A DNA stretch of 64,000 nucleotides from Brooklawnia sp937867175 (GCA_036821905.1 DAISIR010000006.1:62001-126000); one strand, 5' to 3'. Positions 8,710 through 17,479 are shown, counted from the first letter of the stretch. Notes: generated from the letters alone by a model not told the origin. A program made the numbers and translations.

Positions 8710-9402
8710 ATGAAGGCGTACGAGGTGGTGCTGGCTCACATCGAGCAGCAGATCCTATCCGGCCAACTGGTCGTAGGATCGGTTCTGACGCCCGAACGCG
8801 ACTTGGCCCTGCAACTTGGCGTGAGCCGCACCGCGGTCCGTGAGGCGCTGCGAACCCTGCAAGCACAGGGCCTGATCACCGCCCAGGTCGGCACGGGCCC
8901 GACTTCGGGCACCCGGATCGCCGGCGAGCACTCTCCCGCACTAGGCAAGCTCCTACAGATGCATGTAGCCCTGGCCCAGTTCCCGATCGACGACGTCGTC
9001 GAGGCTCGCGTCATGCTTGAGCGCTGGAACGTCGAACTGGCTGCTGCGAATGCCAGTTCCGATGAATTGGCCGAACTGGGCGGACTGCTCGACTCGATGG
9101 AGGACCCGCAGCTGCCCCTGGACGAGTTCAACCAACTCGACACCACTTACCACGTGGGAATCGCCGAACTGGGTGGCAACCAGTTGGTGATCGTGCTGAC
9201 GACCGCAGTACGCCGGGCCTTGGCCGTCCCCATCAGGGAGGCGAGCCTGAAGCTGCCCGACCATGGGGCGTTCCGGGGCGACCTCGTCCGCCAGCACCGG
9301 CTCATCTTCGAGGCGATCACCGATCGCGAACCAGCGCACGCCGCAGACCTGATCGAGGAGCATATTCGCCACGCCTACTCGATCCTGCCGATTTCGCACT
9401 GA
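8710..9402 (+). CDS. GntR/FadR-family (FCD) transcriptional regulator of lactate utilization
   Basis: Probable lactate-responsive repressor of lldP-lutABC, analogous to LldR. 230 residues: winged helix-turn-helix at about 1-70 (LTPERDLALQLGVSRTAVRE is the recognition region) and an FCD effector domain at about 80-222. The FCD metal-ligand set is complete: Asp144 and His148 (LDTTYHV), His196 (RQHRLIF) and His218 (EEHIRHAY). Divergent from lldP across 110 bases containing the operator. Function is inferred from family and context; a pyruvate or glycolate effector is possible. Confidence 0.9.
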   Translation: MKAYEVVLAHIEQQILSGQLVVGSVLTPERDLALQLGVSRTAVREALRTLQAQGLITAQVGTGPTSGTRIAGEHSPALGKLLQMHVALAQFPIDDVVEARVMLERWNVELAAANASSDELAELGGLLDSMEDPQLPLDEFNQLDTTYHVGIAELGGNQLVIVLTTAVRRALAVPIREASLKLPDHGAFRGDLVRQHRLIFEAITDREPAHAADLIEEHIRHAYSILPISH

Positions 9403-9448
9403 CCCGTCCCCGGCGTTCGATGGACCCGAGCGACGAGCCCCTGACAGC

Positions 9449-10255
9449 TCAATCCAGCCCCACCTGTTGAACCCCGCTGACAAAGCCACCCATCAGCCGG
9501 CTGCCCAGGCCCTCGAAACGTGCCGGGTCGCCGGTGGTGACGAACCGGCGAGCCGGACGGTGTCCGCTTTCACGCAACAGACCACGCCGCTGTAGCGTCG
9601 CGAATGTTGCTCGTGCGCACTCGTCGGCGCTGCTGACCAGGGTGACCTCGTCGCCCATGATGTAGCTGATCACACCCGACAGCAGCGGGTAGTGCGTGCA
9701 GCCGAGGATCAGGGTGTCGACCTGCTGCTCCTTCAACGGGGTCAGGTACTCCTCCGCGACGGCCATCAGTGCGTCACCGGTGGTGATGCCCTCCTCCACG
9801 AACGGCACAAACAGCGGGCAGACCTGGGTCACCAGGCGCACCGGGGACGCCACCAAGGCGTCGTTGTAGCTACGTGAAGTGGCGGTGGCCTGTGTGCAGA
9901 TCACCCCGACCTGCCGGTCACGGCTGGTGGCGGCGGCCTTGCGCGCTGCCGGCAGGATCACCTCGACGATCGGGACGTCATACCGCTCCCGGGCGTCGCG
10001 CAGGGCCGCGGATGAACCGGTGTTGCAGGCGATCACCAGAATTTTGACACCCTGTTCGACCAACCAGTCCAGGCACTGCAGCGTGTACTCGCGCACCTCG
10101 GCGATCGGGCGGGGCCCGTAGGGGGTACGGGCAGTGTCGCCGAGATAGATGATCTCCTCATGGGGCAACAGGTCGACGATGGCCCGAGCGACAGTCAACC
10201 CCCCAAACCCGGAGTCGAAGATGCCGATCGGCAACTGCGCGGCAGCACTGGTCAC
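9449..10255 (-). CDS. murI: Glutamate racemase
   Basis: Makes D-glutamate for peptidoglycan, the residue MurD adds. 268 residues. Motifs: FDSGFGGLTV (Asp14), GDTARTPYG, the first catalytic cysteine Cys77 in IACNTGSSA, and the second, Cys186, in LGCTHYPLL. The GTG at 10255 lacks a ribosome binding site; TAGAGT lies 7 bases upstream and overlaps the preceding gene's stop codon, so this gene may be transcribed leaderless. It sits downstream of clpS-DUF2017, separated by 10 bases. Confidence 0.96.
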   Translation of the reverse strand: MTSAAAQLPIGIFDSGFGGLTVARAIVDLLPHEEIIYLGDTARTPYGPRPIAEVREYTLQCLDWLVEQGVKILVIACNTGSSAALRDARERYDVPIVEVILPAARKAAATSRDRQVGVICTQATATSRSYNDALVASPVRLVTQVCPLFVPFVEEGITTGDALMAVAEEYLTPLKEQQVDTLILGCTHYPLLSGVISYIMGDEVTLVSSADECARATFATLQRRGLLRESGHRPARRFVTTGDPARFEGLGSRLMGGFVSGVQQVGLD

Positions 10256-10262
10256 CCGGACA

Positions 10263-10268
10263 ACTCTA
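10263..10268 (-). promoter_or_regulatory. Putative -10 of a leaderless murI promoter
   Basis: TAGAGT, 7 bases before the murI GTG. The first three bases are the TAG stop of the upstream DUF2017 gene, so the promoter would overlap that coding end. Confidence 0.38.
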
Positions 10269-10871
10269 ATCCTGGGTCGCCAGCAGCGACTCCTGGATCC
10301 AGCCGAGCCACTCGTAGATCGAGAACACCCAACTGCGCGGGTCGTCGTCCGGAAGCTCAGCGATGCGCTCGGAGTCCTCGGCGTCGGAGAGGTCCATCCT
10401 GACCGCCAGGGCCAGCCGCACGTTGGTGAGTGTCTTCAACCAGGCCATCGTGTGTTGCTCGGGGACCGCGCAGTAACCCCCGTCGCGGACCGAGCGCAGG
10501 TCGGCGAGCATGGCTCGGGCGGCGCCCACCTTGTCGTCCAGTTGCGCGGCACGGGTGAAGCGGTGAAAATCATGGCTTGCCGCCGGGTCATCGGGATACG
10601 GGTCAGGGAAGAGCCTGTGCAGTACCGGGTCGAGGCTCGGTTCGTCGTCGAAGATGCCGTCGCCGTAGGCGTTCATCTCGCGCTCCAATTGGGCGAAGAC
10701 GTCGTCGGTGGCCCCCACCGGAGGCAGTCGCTGGGTGCCTGGCCCGTTGGGGCCCGGCAGGTCGTCCAGCAGGAGTTCGATCAGCTGACTGAGGAGGCCC
10801 CCCAGCAGGTCGAGTTCGGTGTCCTCGAACTCGCAGCAGAGCTCCCCCCGTCTCCGGCGAAAGGCCCGCAT
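10266..10871 (-). CDS. DUF2017 family protein
   Basis: Actinobacterial protein of unknown function, almost always next to clpS. 201 residues, no signal peptide or membrane segment. The N-terminus MRAFRRRRGELCCEFEDTELDLLGGLLSQL matches the family start in its first residues; the C-terminal half has WLKTLTNVRLALAVRMDL and ends WLGWIQESLLATQD. ATG at 10871 shares its A with the clpS stop (TGATG), so the two are coupled. Its conserved neighbour suggests a link to ClpS-dependent proteolysis, but nothing in the sequence proves that. Confidence 0.88.
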   Translation of the reverse strand: MRAFRRRRGELCCEFEDTELDLLGGLLSQLIELLLDDLPGPNGPGTQRLPPVGATDDVFAQLEREMNAYGDGIFDDEPSLDPVLHRLFPDPYPDDPAASHDFHRFTRAAQLDDKVGAARAMLADLRSVRDGGYCAVPEQHTMAWLKTLTNVRLALAVRMDLSDAEDSERIAELPDDDPRSWVFSIYEWLGWIQESLLATQD

Positions 10872-11182
10872 CAATCGGCTCGATCCAGCGTCGCCCACAA
10901 TCCGTAGCTGTGCATCGCTTGCACGTCACACTCCATCGATTCTCGTCCACCGGAACTCACGATCGCCTTGCCCTCCATATGCACCTGCATCATCAGGCGC
11001 TCAGCACGGTCATGTGAGTAGTTGAAATAGGTGCTGAAGACGTGGGTGACATAGCTCATCAGGTTGACCGGATCGTCCCAGACGATCGTGACCCACGGCT
11101 GTACGGTCTTGGTCTGTTCGACCAACCGCTCGTCCACAGCGGTGTCACCCGCTGGACGCGCCGGAGTTGATTCGCTGGCCAT
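10871..11182 (-). CDS. clpS: ATP-dependent Clp protease adaptor ClpS
   Basis: Binds N-degron substrates and delivers them to ClpAP or ClpCP. 103 residues. The core WVTIVWDDPVNLMSYVTHVF and the following MMQVHMEGKAIV match ClpS; the N-terminal 25 residues are the variable tail. ATG at 11182 was chosen over more upstream starts because the tail is then of normal length and CACAAT lies 6 bases before it (possible leaderless start). Divergent from the FGGY kinase. Confidence 0.94.
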   Translation of the reverse strand: MASESTPARPAGDTAVDERLVEQTKTVQPWVTIVWDDPVNLMSYVTHVFSTYFNYSHDRAERLMMQVHMEGKAIVSSGGRESMECDVQAMHSYGLWATLDRAD

Positions 11183-11188
11183 GTGCCC

Positions 11189-11194
11189 ATTGTG
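11189..11194 (-). promoter_or_regulatory. Putative -10 of a leaderless clpS promoter
   Basis: CACAAT, 6 bases before the clpS ATG. It is a weaker match to TANNNT than its counterparts, and no -35 is clear. Confidence 0.33.
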
Positions 11195-11218
11195 GCCCAT
11201 GGCGCCAAGCCGAGAGTT

Positions 11219-11224
11219 TAGGCT
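11219..11224 (+). promoter_or_regulatory. Putative -10 of a leaderless FGGY kinase promoter
   Basis: TAGGCT, 5 bases before the kinase ATG at 11230. It lies back to back with the clpS promoter in a 47-base divergent gap. Confidence 0.4.
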
Positions 11225-11229
11225 CGGGC

Positions 11230-12744
11230 ATGGCCAGCAAGACCTTCGCAATCGGGCTAGTCCGCGTGACGCCACCCTTGGTGTTGGCGCTCGACGTCGG
11301 CTCGACCGCCAGCCGTGGATCGCTGTTCGACGCGACCGCTCGTCCGATACGGCCGAGATCGAAGACCCTGCACGCCTTCACCACCGCTGCGGACGGCACC
11401 TCGATCATCGACCCCGACCAGGTCGTCGACGAGGTCACCGGGCTGATCACCGAACTGGTCGACCTTGCCGGCGATCTGCCGATCGCCGGGGTGGCGTTGG
11501 ACACCTTCGCGTCCTCACTGGTGGGGGTGGACGCCAGCGGCGCAGCCATCACCCCCTGCTTCAACTACAACGACAACCGGTGCGCCGACGAAGTGGCCGG
11601 GCTGCGTGCCGAGGTCGACGAGGACGAGATCCAGGCGCGCACCGGGTGCCGCTTCCACGCCAGCTACCTGCCGGCCAGGCTGCGCTGGCTGGCCCGCGAC
11701 TTACCGCAGCAATGGCAGGCGGTCGCCCGGTGGATGTCGCTCGGAGAGTACGTGCAACTGCGACTTCTCGGCGACACCGCCGCAGGCACCTCGACGGCCG
11801 CCTGGTCAGGACTGTTGAACCGACGCACGGGCCAATGGGACGATCGGGTGCTGGCACTCAGCGGACTGGGCGAGGCCAAATTGTCCCCCGTCGCCGACCC
11901 TGATCAGGGGCTGCGACCCGCCCCGGGATCGATCGCACGCCGGCTCTGGCCGGGGCTGCGCAAGGCGCATTGGTTCCCCCCGATCGGCGATGGCTACGCA
12001 GCCACCCGAGGCGTGGGCGCCGGCTCGGGGAGCCTGGTGATCTCGCTGTCGACCTCCGGCGCGATGCGGCTGCTGGTCGATGATCCGATCGGTGGTGCAG
12101 GGCTGGAGTTGCCCGGTGGACTGTGGAGTTACCGGGTGGACGCCGAGCACAGCTTGGTAGGCGGGGCGGTCAATGACGTCGGACGAGCTACCGCGTGGCT
12201 GATGCGGGAGCTGAACCTACCCGACGAAGACACCGTGGCCGCGCAATTGCATGAGCCTCCCAGCAGGATCACCCCGCTGGTGCTGCCTTTCTTCACCGGC
12301 GAGCGGTCCACCGGTTGGGTCGGCACCGCGCGAGCCACCCTGCACCGGGTCGACTTCTCAACCTCGGCATTGGAGCTGTACCGCGGGGTACTCGAGGGCA
12401 TTGTGTGGTCGTTCCAGCGCATCACAGACCAACTTCTGTTACTCAAACCGGACATCACCGGCGCCCGGGTCGGGGGTCGGGTCGCCAGTGAGGCCCCGGG
12501 ATTGCTGACCGTGCTGGCGGACGGCCTCACCCTCGGGTTGACCCCGGTGACCATCAAGCGCTCCACTTTGCAGGGCAACGCCTACATCGCCCTCGATGTG
12601 CTGGCCCCCGACGTGCCACGCGCCGAGGTCCAGACCGGGGAGCCGTTGCGTCCTGACCCGGTCAATGCCAAGTTCTACGACGCCCGGCAGCTCCTGCTCG
12701 ACGAGCTGTACGCCGCCGTGGTTTCCGGCCAGCCGGTAGGGTGA
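11230..12744 (+). CDS. FGGY-family carbohydrate kinase (gluconokinase/xylulokinase-like)
   Basis: ATP-dependent sugar kinase of the actin-like FGGY superfamily. 504 residues from ATG 11230. The N-terminal nucleotide loop LALDVGSTASRGSLFD (about 19-34) and the C-terminal domain with PFFTGERSTGW and a glycine motif in ARVGGRVASEAPGL are visible. Exact substrate cannot be read from sequence. Its position before tal-zwf-opcA-pgl suggests it feeds a sugar such as gluconate or a pentulose into the pentose-phosphate pathway; that is inference. A GTG about 12 codons downstream is an alternative start. Confidence 0.82.
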   Translation: MASKTFAIGLVRVTPPLVLALDVGSTASRGSLFDATARPIRPRSKTLHAFTTAADGTSIIDPDQVVDEVTGLITELVDLAGDLPIAGVALDTFASSLVGVDASGAAITPCFNYNDNRCADEVAGLRAEVDEDEIQARTGCRFHASYLPARLRWLARDLPQQWQAVARWMSLGEYVQLRLLGDTAAGTSTAAWSGLLNRRTGQWDDRVLALSGLGEAKLSPVADPDQGLRPAPGSIARRLWPGLRKAHWFPPIGDGYAATRGVGAGSGSLVISLSTSGAMRLLVDDPIGGAGLELPGGLWSYRVDAEHSLVGGAVNDVGRATAWLMRELNLPDEDTVAAQLHEPPSRITPLVLPFFTGERSTGWVGTARATLHRVDFSTSALELYRGVLEGIVWSFQRITDQLLLLKPDITGARVGGRVASEAPGLLTVLADGLTLGLTPVTIKRSTLQGNAYIALDVLAPDVPRAEVQTGEPLRPDPVNAKFYDARQLLLDELYAAVVSGQPVG

Positions 12745-12823
12745 GGGATCGCTGGAACCGACTCCCGCTGGTTGGGGGGGCCGATAGGCTGACAGCGCTG
12801 CACCGTCCACTTGAGGGAGAAAC

Positions 12824-13927
12824 ATGAACCCGAACCTCCAGGCACTCCATGACGCCGGCGTCTCGATCTGGCTGGATGATCTGTCCCGCAAGAAGATCCA
12901 GTCTGGTGAATTGCAGACGCTGATCGACGAGAAGTCGGTCAGCGGTGTCACCACCAATCCGACCATTTTCGCTGCCGCCTTCCAAGACCTGTCCCAATAC
13001 GGCGCCGAGCTGGCCGCGCTCAAAGCCCAGGGTGTCGACGTGGAGGCCGCGATCCGCGATCTGATGAGCCGCGATGTCGCTGCTGCCTGTGACGTGTTCG
13101 CCGGTATCTACGCCGGTACCGCTGGCTACGACGGCCGCGTCTCGATCGAGGTCGCCCCGACTCTGGCGATGGAGACCCAGGCGACCATTGACCAGGCCGA
13201 GCAGTTGTATTCGATGGTGGGCAAGCCGAACGTCCTGATCAAGATTCCGGCGACGAAGCCCGGACTGTCAGCCATCCGCGCCACCATTGCCAAGGGCATC
13301 AGCGTCAACGTCACCCTGATCTTCTCCATCGAGCGCTACGAAGAGGTCATGGACGCCTACCTGTCCGGCCTGGAGGATGCCGCTGCCGCCGGTCTCGACC
13401 TGTCCAAGATCCACTCGGTGGCGTCCTTCTTCGTCAGCCGGGTTGACAGCGAGGTGGACGCTCAGCTGAAGGCTCTCGGCACTGACGAGGCGCTCGCCTT
13501 GCTCGGTAAGGCGGCCATCGCGAACGCCCAACTCGCCTTCCAGGCGTACGAGAAGGTCTTCGGCTCCGACCGCTTCAAGGCTCTGGAGGTCAAGGGCGCC
13601 AACCTGCAGCGTCCGCTGTGGGCCAGCACCGGCGTGAAGAACCCCGAATACGACGACACCATGTATGTTGCGCAGTTGGTGGCGCGCCCTTGCGTGAACA
13701 CGATGCCTGGCAAGACCATGGACGCCTTCGCCGACCACGGCGTGGTCGCGGGCGACACCATCACCGGCAACTACGACCAGGCCTCCCAGGTGATGGCTGA
13801 CCTTGCCGCGGTCGGCATCAACTTCGATCAGGTCTACGTCACTTTGGAATCCGAGGGTGTGGACAAGTTCGTCGTTTCGTGGGGCGAACTGGTGGACGGC
13901 GTCACCTCGGCGCTGACGAAGGCCTGA
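12824..13927 (+). CDS. tal: Transaldolase
   Basis: Transfers dihydroxyacetone units between sugar phosphates in the non-oxidative pentose-phosphate pathway. 367 residues, the long actinobacterial form. GVTTNPTIFAAAF (about 41-53) and the Schiff-base lysine Lys140 in NVLIKIPATKPG are clear, followed by SVNVTLIFSIERY. ATG at 12824 has a good GAGGGAG site. A TAGGCT hexamer at 12785-12790 could be its own -10. Transketolase, often just upstream in relatives, is not in the window; an FGGY kinase takes that place. Confidence 0.96.
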   Translation: MNPNLQALHDAGVSIWLDDLSRKKIQSGELQTLIDEKSVSGVTTNPTIFAAAFQDLSQYGAELAALKAQGVDVEAAIRDLMSRDVAAACDVFAGIYAGTAGYDGRVSIEVAPTLAMETQATIDQAEQLYSMVGKPNVLIKIPATKPGLSAIRATIAKGISVNVTLIFSIERYEEVMDAYLSGLEDAAAAGLDLSKIHSVASFFVSRVDSEVDAQLKALGTDEALALLGKAAIANAQLAFQAYEKVFGSDRFKALEVKGANLQRPLWASTGVKNPEYDDTMYVAQLVARPCVNTMPGKTMDAFADHGVVAGDTITGNYDQASQVMADLAAVGINFDQVYVTLESEGVDKFVVSWGELVDGVTSALTKA

Positions 13928-13948
13928 CCCGCACTACGGAGGTCGAAT

Positions 13949-15475
13949 GTGAACGATTCGTGGACAAACCCGCTTCGCGACCAAGAGGACCGTCGGCTAC
14001 CCAGAATCGCGGGACCAAGCGTCCTGGTGCTCTTCGGAGTCACAGGTGACTTGGCGCGCAAGAAGCTGCTGCCGGCGATCTACGACTTGGCCAACCACGG
14101 CGCGCTGCCGCCCGGATTCGGTCTGGTGGGGTTCGCGCGCCGTGATTGGACCAACGAGCAGTTCCTTCGACACATTGAGGACAGCGTCCGGGAATACGCC
14201 CGGACGCCGTTCCTCCCGGAAGTCTGGCGGCAGCTGTCCGGCGGTGTCGACTTCGTGTCGGGTAGCTTCAATGAGCCGGCCGCGTTCGACCGGCTCAAGA
14301 ACACCCTCGATCGTTTCGATCGTGACCACGGCACCGGCGGTAACCACGCCTTCTACCTGTCGATCCCGCCGAAGAACTTCGAACAGGTCATTGAGCAGTT
14401 GGACGCCCATGGGCTGACCGACCAGTCGGGCGGCTGGAAACGAGCCATCATCGAGAAGCCGTTCGGCAACGACCTGGCGAGCTCGCAAGATCTGAATCGC
14501 GTGGTCTCCGCCGCCTTCCCGCCCGAGTCGGTCTTCCGGATCGACCACTACCTCGGCAAAGAGACTGTGCAAAATATGTTGGCGTTCCGGTTCGCCAACA
14601 TGATGTACGAGCCATTGTGGAACCGTAACTTCGTGAGCCACGTGCAAATCACCATGGCCGAGGACATCGGTATCGGGGGTCGCGCGGGCTACTACGACGG
14701 CGTCGGTGCCGCCCGCGACGTCATCCAGAATCACCTCTTCCAACTGATGGCGCTGACCGCCATGGAGGAACCGAACAACCTCAGTCACCACGCCTTGCGC
14801 CGTGAGAAGGAAAAGGTGCTTGAAGCCGCCTCCGTGCCCAGCGATCTGCGCCGGCACACCGCGAACGGCCAGTACGCCTCCGGCTGGCAGGGTGGTCGGC
14901 TGGTCAAGGGCTTCCTCGACGAGGACGGCATCGATCCGGCGTCCGCCACCGAAACCTACGCAGCGATCCGCGTCGACATCGACTCGCGACGCTGGGCTGG
15001 CGTCCCGTTCTACCTGCGCACCGCCAAGCGCGCGCCGCGACGCATCACCGAGATCGCCCTGAACTTCCGGCGCACCCCGCACATGCCGTTCAACCAGCCC
15101 GCCATTGAAGAACTCGGCGTGAACGCACTGGTGCTGCGCATCCAGCCCAACGAGGGTATCGGGATGAACTTCGGCGCCAAGATACCCGCCACCCAGATGG
15201 AGATCCGCCAGGTCAGCATGGACTTCTCCTATACCGGCTCATTCACTGAGACCAGTCCAGAGGCCTATGAGCGGTTGATCCTCGACATGCTGCTCGGCGA
15301 CCCGCCGCTGTTCCCGCAGCAGCGAGAGGTCGAGTTGTCCTGGGAGATCCTTGACCCCGTGCTGGACAGGTGGGCGGCCGCCGGGCAGCCTGAGCAGTAC
15401 CAAGCAGGAACGTGGGGCCCCAAGTGCTCCGATGAGATGCTGGCCCGTGACGGGTTTGCCTGGCGACGTCCTTAG
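13949..15475 (+). CDS. zwf: Glucose-6-phosphate 1-dehydrogenase
   Basis: Oxidises glucose-6-phosphate to 6-phosphogluconolactone, making NADPH. 508 residues. The Rossmann motif LFGVTGDLARKKLLPA (about 28-43) and the active-site RIDHYLGKE (197-205, His200 binding substrate) are intact. The GTG at 13949 follows ACGGAGG. OpcA, its assembly partner, starts 9 bases after its stop and the lactonase that consumes the product follows, so the oxidative branch is one transcript. Confidence 0.97.
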   Translation: MNDSWTNPLRDQEDRRLPRIAGPSVLVLFGVTGDLARKKLLPAIYDLANHGALPPGFGLVGFARRDWTNEQFLRHIEDSVREYARTPFLPEVWRQLSGGVDFVSGSFNEPAAFDRLKNTLDRFDRDHGTGGNHAFYLSIPPKNFEQVIEQLDAHGLTDQSGGWKRAIIEKPFGNDLASSQDLNRVVSAAFPPESVFRIDHYLGKETVQNMLAFRFANMMYEPLWNRNFVSHVQITMAEDIGIGGRAGYYDGVGAARDVIQNHLFQLMALTAMEEPNNLSHHALRREKEKVLEAASVPSDLRRHTANGQYASGWQGGRLVKGFLDEDGIDPASATETYAAIRVDIDSRRWAGVPFYLRTAKRAPRRITEIALNFRRTPHMPFNQPAIEELGVNALVLRIQPNEGIGMNFGAKIPATQMEIRQVSMDFSYTGSFTETSPEAYERLILDMLLGDPPLFPQQREVELSWEILDPVLDRWAAAGQPEQYQAGTWGPKCSDEMLARDGFAWRRP

Positions 15476-15483
15476 GAGGGCAG

Positions 15484-16389
15484 ATGACCATCAGGCTCGA
15501 AAACACCGACGCCCGGCAGATCAACGAGACCCTGCTCCGGTTACGCAAGGAGGGCCAGACCCCATCCGGCCAGGTCCTCACCCTCGTGGTCAACACTCCC
15601 GCCCAAGACGCTCAGCGGGCGATGGCAGAGGCCTTGGATGCCGCCGCACTGCACCCCTCGCGGATGCTGATTGCGATCCGAGGGCTCGACAACGAGGCGG
15701 GCCTGAACGCTGAGTTGCAGCCTTCGACGTCCGCCTCGGAGATGATCACGCTGGAGTTCTCCGGAGATGTGGACGCGCACGCCGAATCGGTGCTGCTGCC
15801 GCTGCTGCTGCCAGAACTCCCGGTGGTGATCTGGTGGCCGAGCAAGGCTCCAGCTAGCCTCACCAACAGAGACCTGCGTGCGCTGACCAATCGCCTCATC
15901 GTCGACTCCAGCACGGACGCCGATCCGGTTGCGGCGGTGCACCGGATAGCGGCCGACCACAATCCGGGCACCACCGATCTGGCGTGGACACGGCTCACTC
16001 GGTGGCGCGCGATGCTGGTCGCTGCGTTGGACCAGGTGCACAGCACCGTCACCTCCGCTTCGGTGATCGGCCCGCCCGATTCTTCGCCCAGCGAGCTACT
16101 GGCCGCTTGGCTCGAGATGCGGCTCGATGTCCCGGTGACCCGCCCGAAACCCGAGTCCGACTACCCTGGTCTGCACGGTGTGCGGCTGGGCACCGAGAGC
16201 GGCGAGATAGGGCTCCGCCGGATCTCCGCCACCGACGCAGTCCTCACCCTGCCTGGGCAGCCTGACCGTCCGGTCGCGTTGGCCAGGCGGACTGCCCAGC
16301 AGTTGCTCACCGAAGAGCTCACCCGGCTGTCCGGGGACGACGCGTTCGACCACCTGATGGCGTATGTCGCGACTCGAGGCAGATCGTGA
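15484..16389 (+). CDS. opcA: Glucose-6-phosphate dehydrogenase assembly protein OpcA
   Basis: Activator needed for full glucose-6-phosphate dehydrogenase activity in actinobacteria and cyanobacteria. 301 residues, soluble. The core PLLLPELPVVIWWPSKAP and the following RDLRALTNRLIVDSS are typical. ATG at 15484 has a strong AGGAGGG site. Its stop overlaps the pgl start as GTGA. Confidence 0.94.
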   Translation: MTIRLENTDARQINETLLRLRKEGQTPSGQVLTLVVNTPAQDAQRAMAEALDAAALHPSRMLIAIRGLDNEAGLNAELQPSTSASEMITLEFSGDVDAHAESVLLPLLLPELPVVIWWPSKAPASLTNRDLRALTNRLIVDSSTDADPVAAVHRIAADHNPGTTDLAWTRLTRWRAMLVAALDQVHSTVTSASVIGPPDSSPSELLAAWLEMRLDVPVTRPKPESDYPGLHGVRLGTESGEIGLRRISATDAVLTLPGQPDRPVALARRTAQQLLTEELTRLSGDDAFDHLMAYVATRGRS

Positions 16390-17126
16390 GCTTTGAGCGG
16401 GTCTGCCGCTACCGGAGTCTGAACGAGTTGGCGATCAGCATGGCGGGCCGGCTGGCGCAGCGTCTGGCGGAATTGCAGGCCAGCAAGCCCTTGGTCCACA
16501 TGGCGTTGACCGGCGGAACCACCGTGCAACCGATATATGCGGCGCTGGGCAATCTGGCGCAGGCCACAGCCCTCGACCCATCGAGGTTGGAGTTGTGGTG
16601 GAGCAGCGAACGCTACGTGCCGACCACAGACCTGCGACGCAACTCCACCCAAGCCTTGACCCAACTCGCCCGGTCGTTACCGATTGTGTCCTCCAGGGTG
16701 CACCCCATGCCGAGCAGCACCGGTACCTCAGATCCGGACGAGGCGGCCTACATCTACGCCAAGGAATTGGGCGACGTCACGTTCGACATCTGTCTGTTGG
16801 GGGTCGGATGCGACGGTCATGTGGCGTCCATCTACCCCGACCATCCCAGCATGCACCTGCAGTCGGAGACCACTCTCAGCGCGGTCGGGGTGACGAATGC
16901 ACCGACGGATCCACCCGAACGAGTGACGCTCACCTTGAACACGATCAACCGCTCAAGCGAGGTTTGGTTGCTGGCATCCGGTAGCCAGAAGGCCGACCCA
17001 ATCGCCCGAGCGCTGCGTCACGATCAGACCATCCCAGCCGGGTTGGTGCATGGTGCCGATGCGACCTACTGGTACCTGGATCTTGACGCCGCGGCGAAAC
17101 TTCCCTATTACCGCTGTCGGTTCTAG
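16386..17126 (+). CDS. pgl: 6-phosphogluconolactonase (DevB/Pgl type)
   Basis: Hydrolyses 6-phosphogluconolactone to 6-phosphogluconate. 246 residues. LTGGTTVQPIYAAL (about 38-51), WWSSERYVPTTDLRRNS (substrate site) and LLGVGCDGHVASIYPDHPSM are the family signatures. GTG start overlaps the opcA stop. Its TAG stop shares the four bases CTAG with the TAG stop of the convergent rbpA gene, leaving no intergenic terminator. Confidence 0.95.
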   Translation: MSFERVCRYRSLNELAISMAGRLAQRLAELQASKPLVHMALTGGTTVQPIYAALGNLAQATALDPSRLELWWSSERYVPTTDLRRNSTQALTQLARSLPIVSSRVHPMPSSTGTSDPDEAAYIYAKELGDVTFDICLLGVGCDGHVASIYPDHPSMHLQSETTLSAVGVTNAPTDPPERVTLTLNTINRSSEVWLLASGSQKADPIARALRHDQTIPAGLVHGADATYWYLDLDAAAKLPYYRCRF

Positions 17127-17479
17127 TAGATGACCTCGCCGTTGGCGCGTCGCGTCCGAAGGAGCTCAAGCGCCTCGGTCAGGATCGCGACCGCCTCTTC
17201 ATCGGAGCGGCGTTCCTTCACGTAGGCCAGATGCGTCTTGTATGGCATGGTCTTCGGGGGCGGCGGCGGGTTCAGCTCATCGGTGTTGGCGGGCAGCCCG
17301 CAACGCGTGCACTCCCACACGTCCGGCAACTCGGCCTCCATCGCGAACGCTGGACGCGTTTCGTGCCCGTTTGCGCAATAGAAGCTGATCCGGGTACGCG
17401 GGGCGGCATCACCGCGTTCCGCCTCGCCCATTGGGCCGGCACCGACCCGGCTGCCTTTAATGGCGTTGCCACCAACCAC
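17123..17479 (-). CDS. rbpA: RNA polymerase-binding protein RbpA
   Basis: Actinobacterial activator that binds RNA polymerase and the principal sigma factor. 118 residues. GGNAIKGSRVGAGPMGEAERG at the N-terminus is the family opening. A small zinc-type fold is suggested by Cys-Ala-Asn-Gly-His and then CTRCG. The C-terminal sigma-interacting helix region contains KTHLAYVKERRSDEEA. This is the GNAIRGSRVG subtype, divergent from the M. tuberculosis protein, so equivalence of function is from family assignment. The GTG start at 17479 follows GAGGAGAG. It overlaps pgl at the stop codon. Confidence 0.88.
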   Translation of the reverse strand: MVGGNAIKGSRVGAGPMGEAERGDAAPRTRISFYCANGHETRPAFAMEAELPDVWECTRCGLPANTDELNPPPPPKTMPYKTHLAYVKERRSDEEAVAILTEALELLRTRRANGEVIY

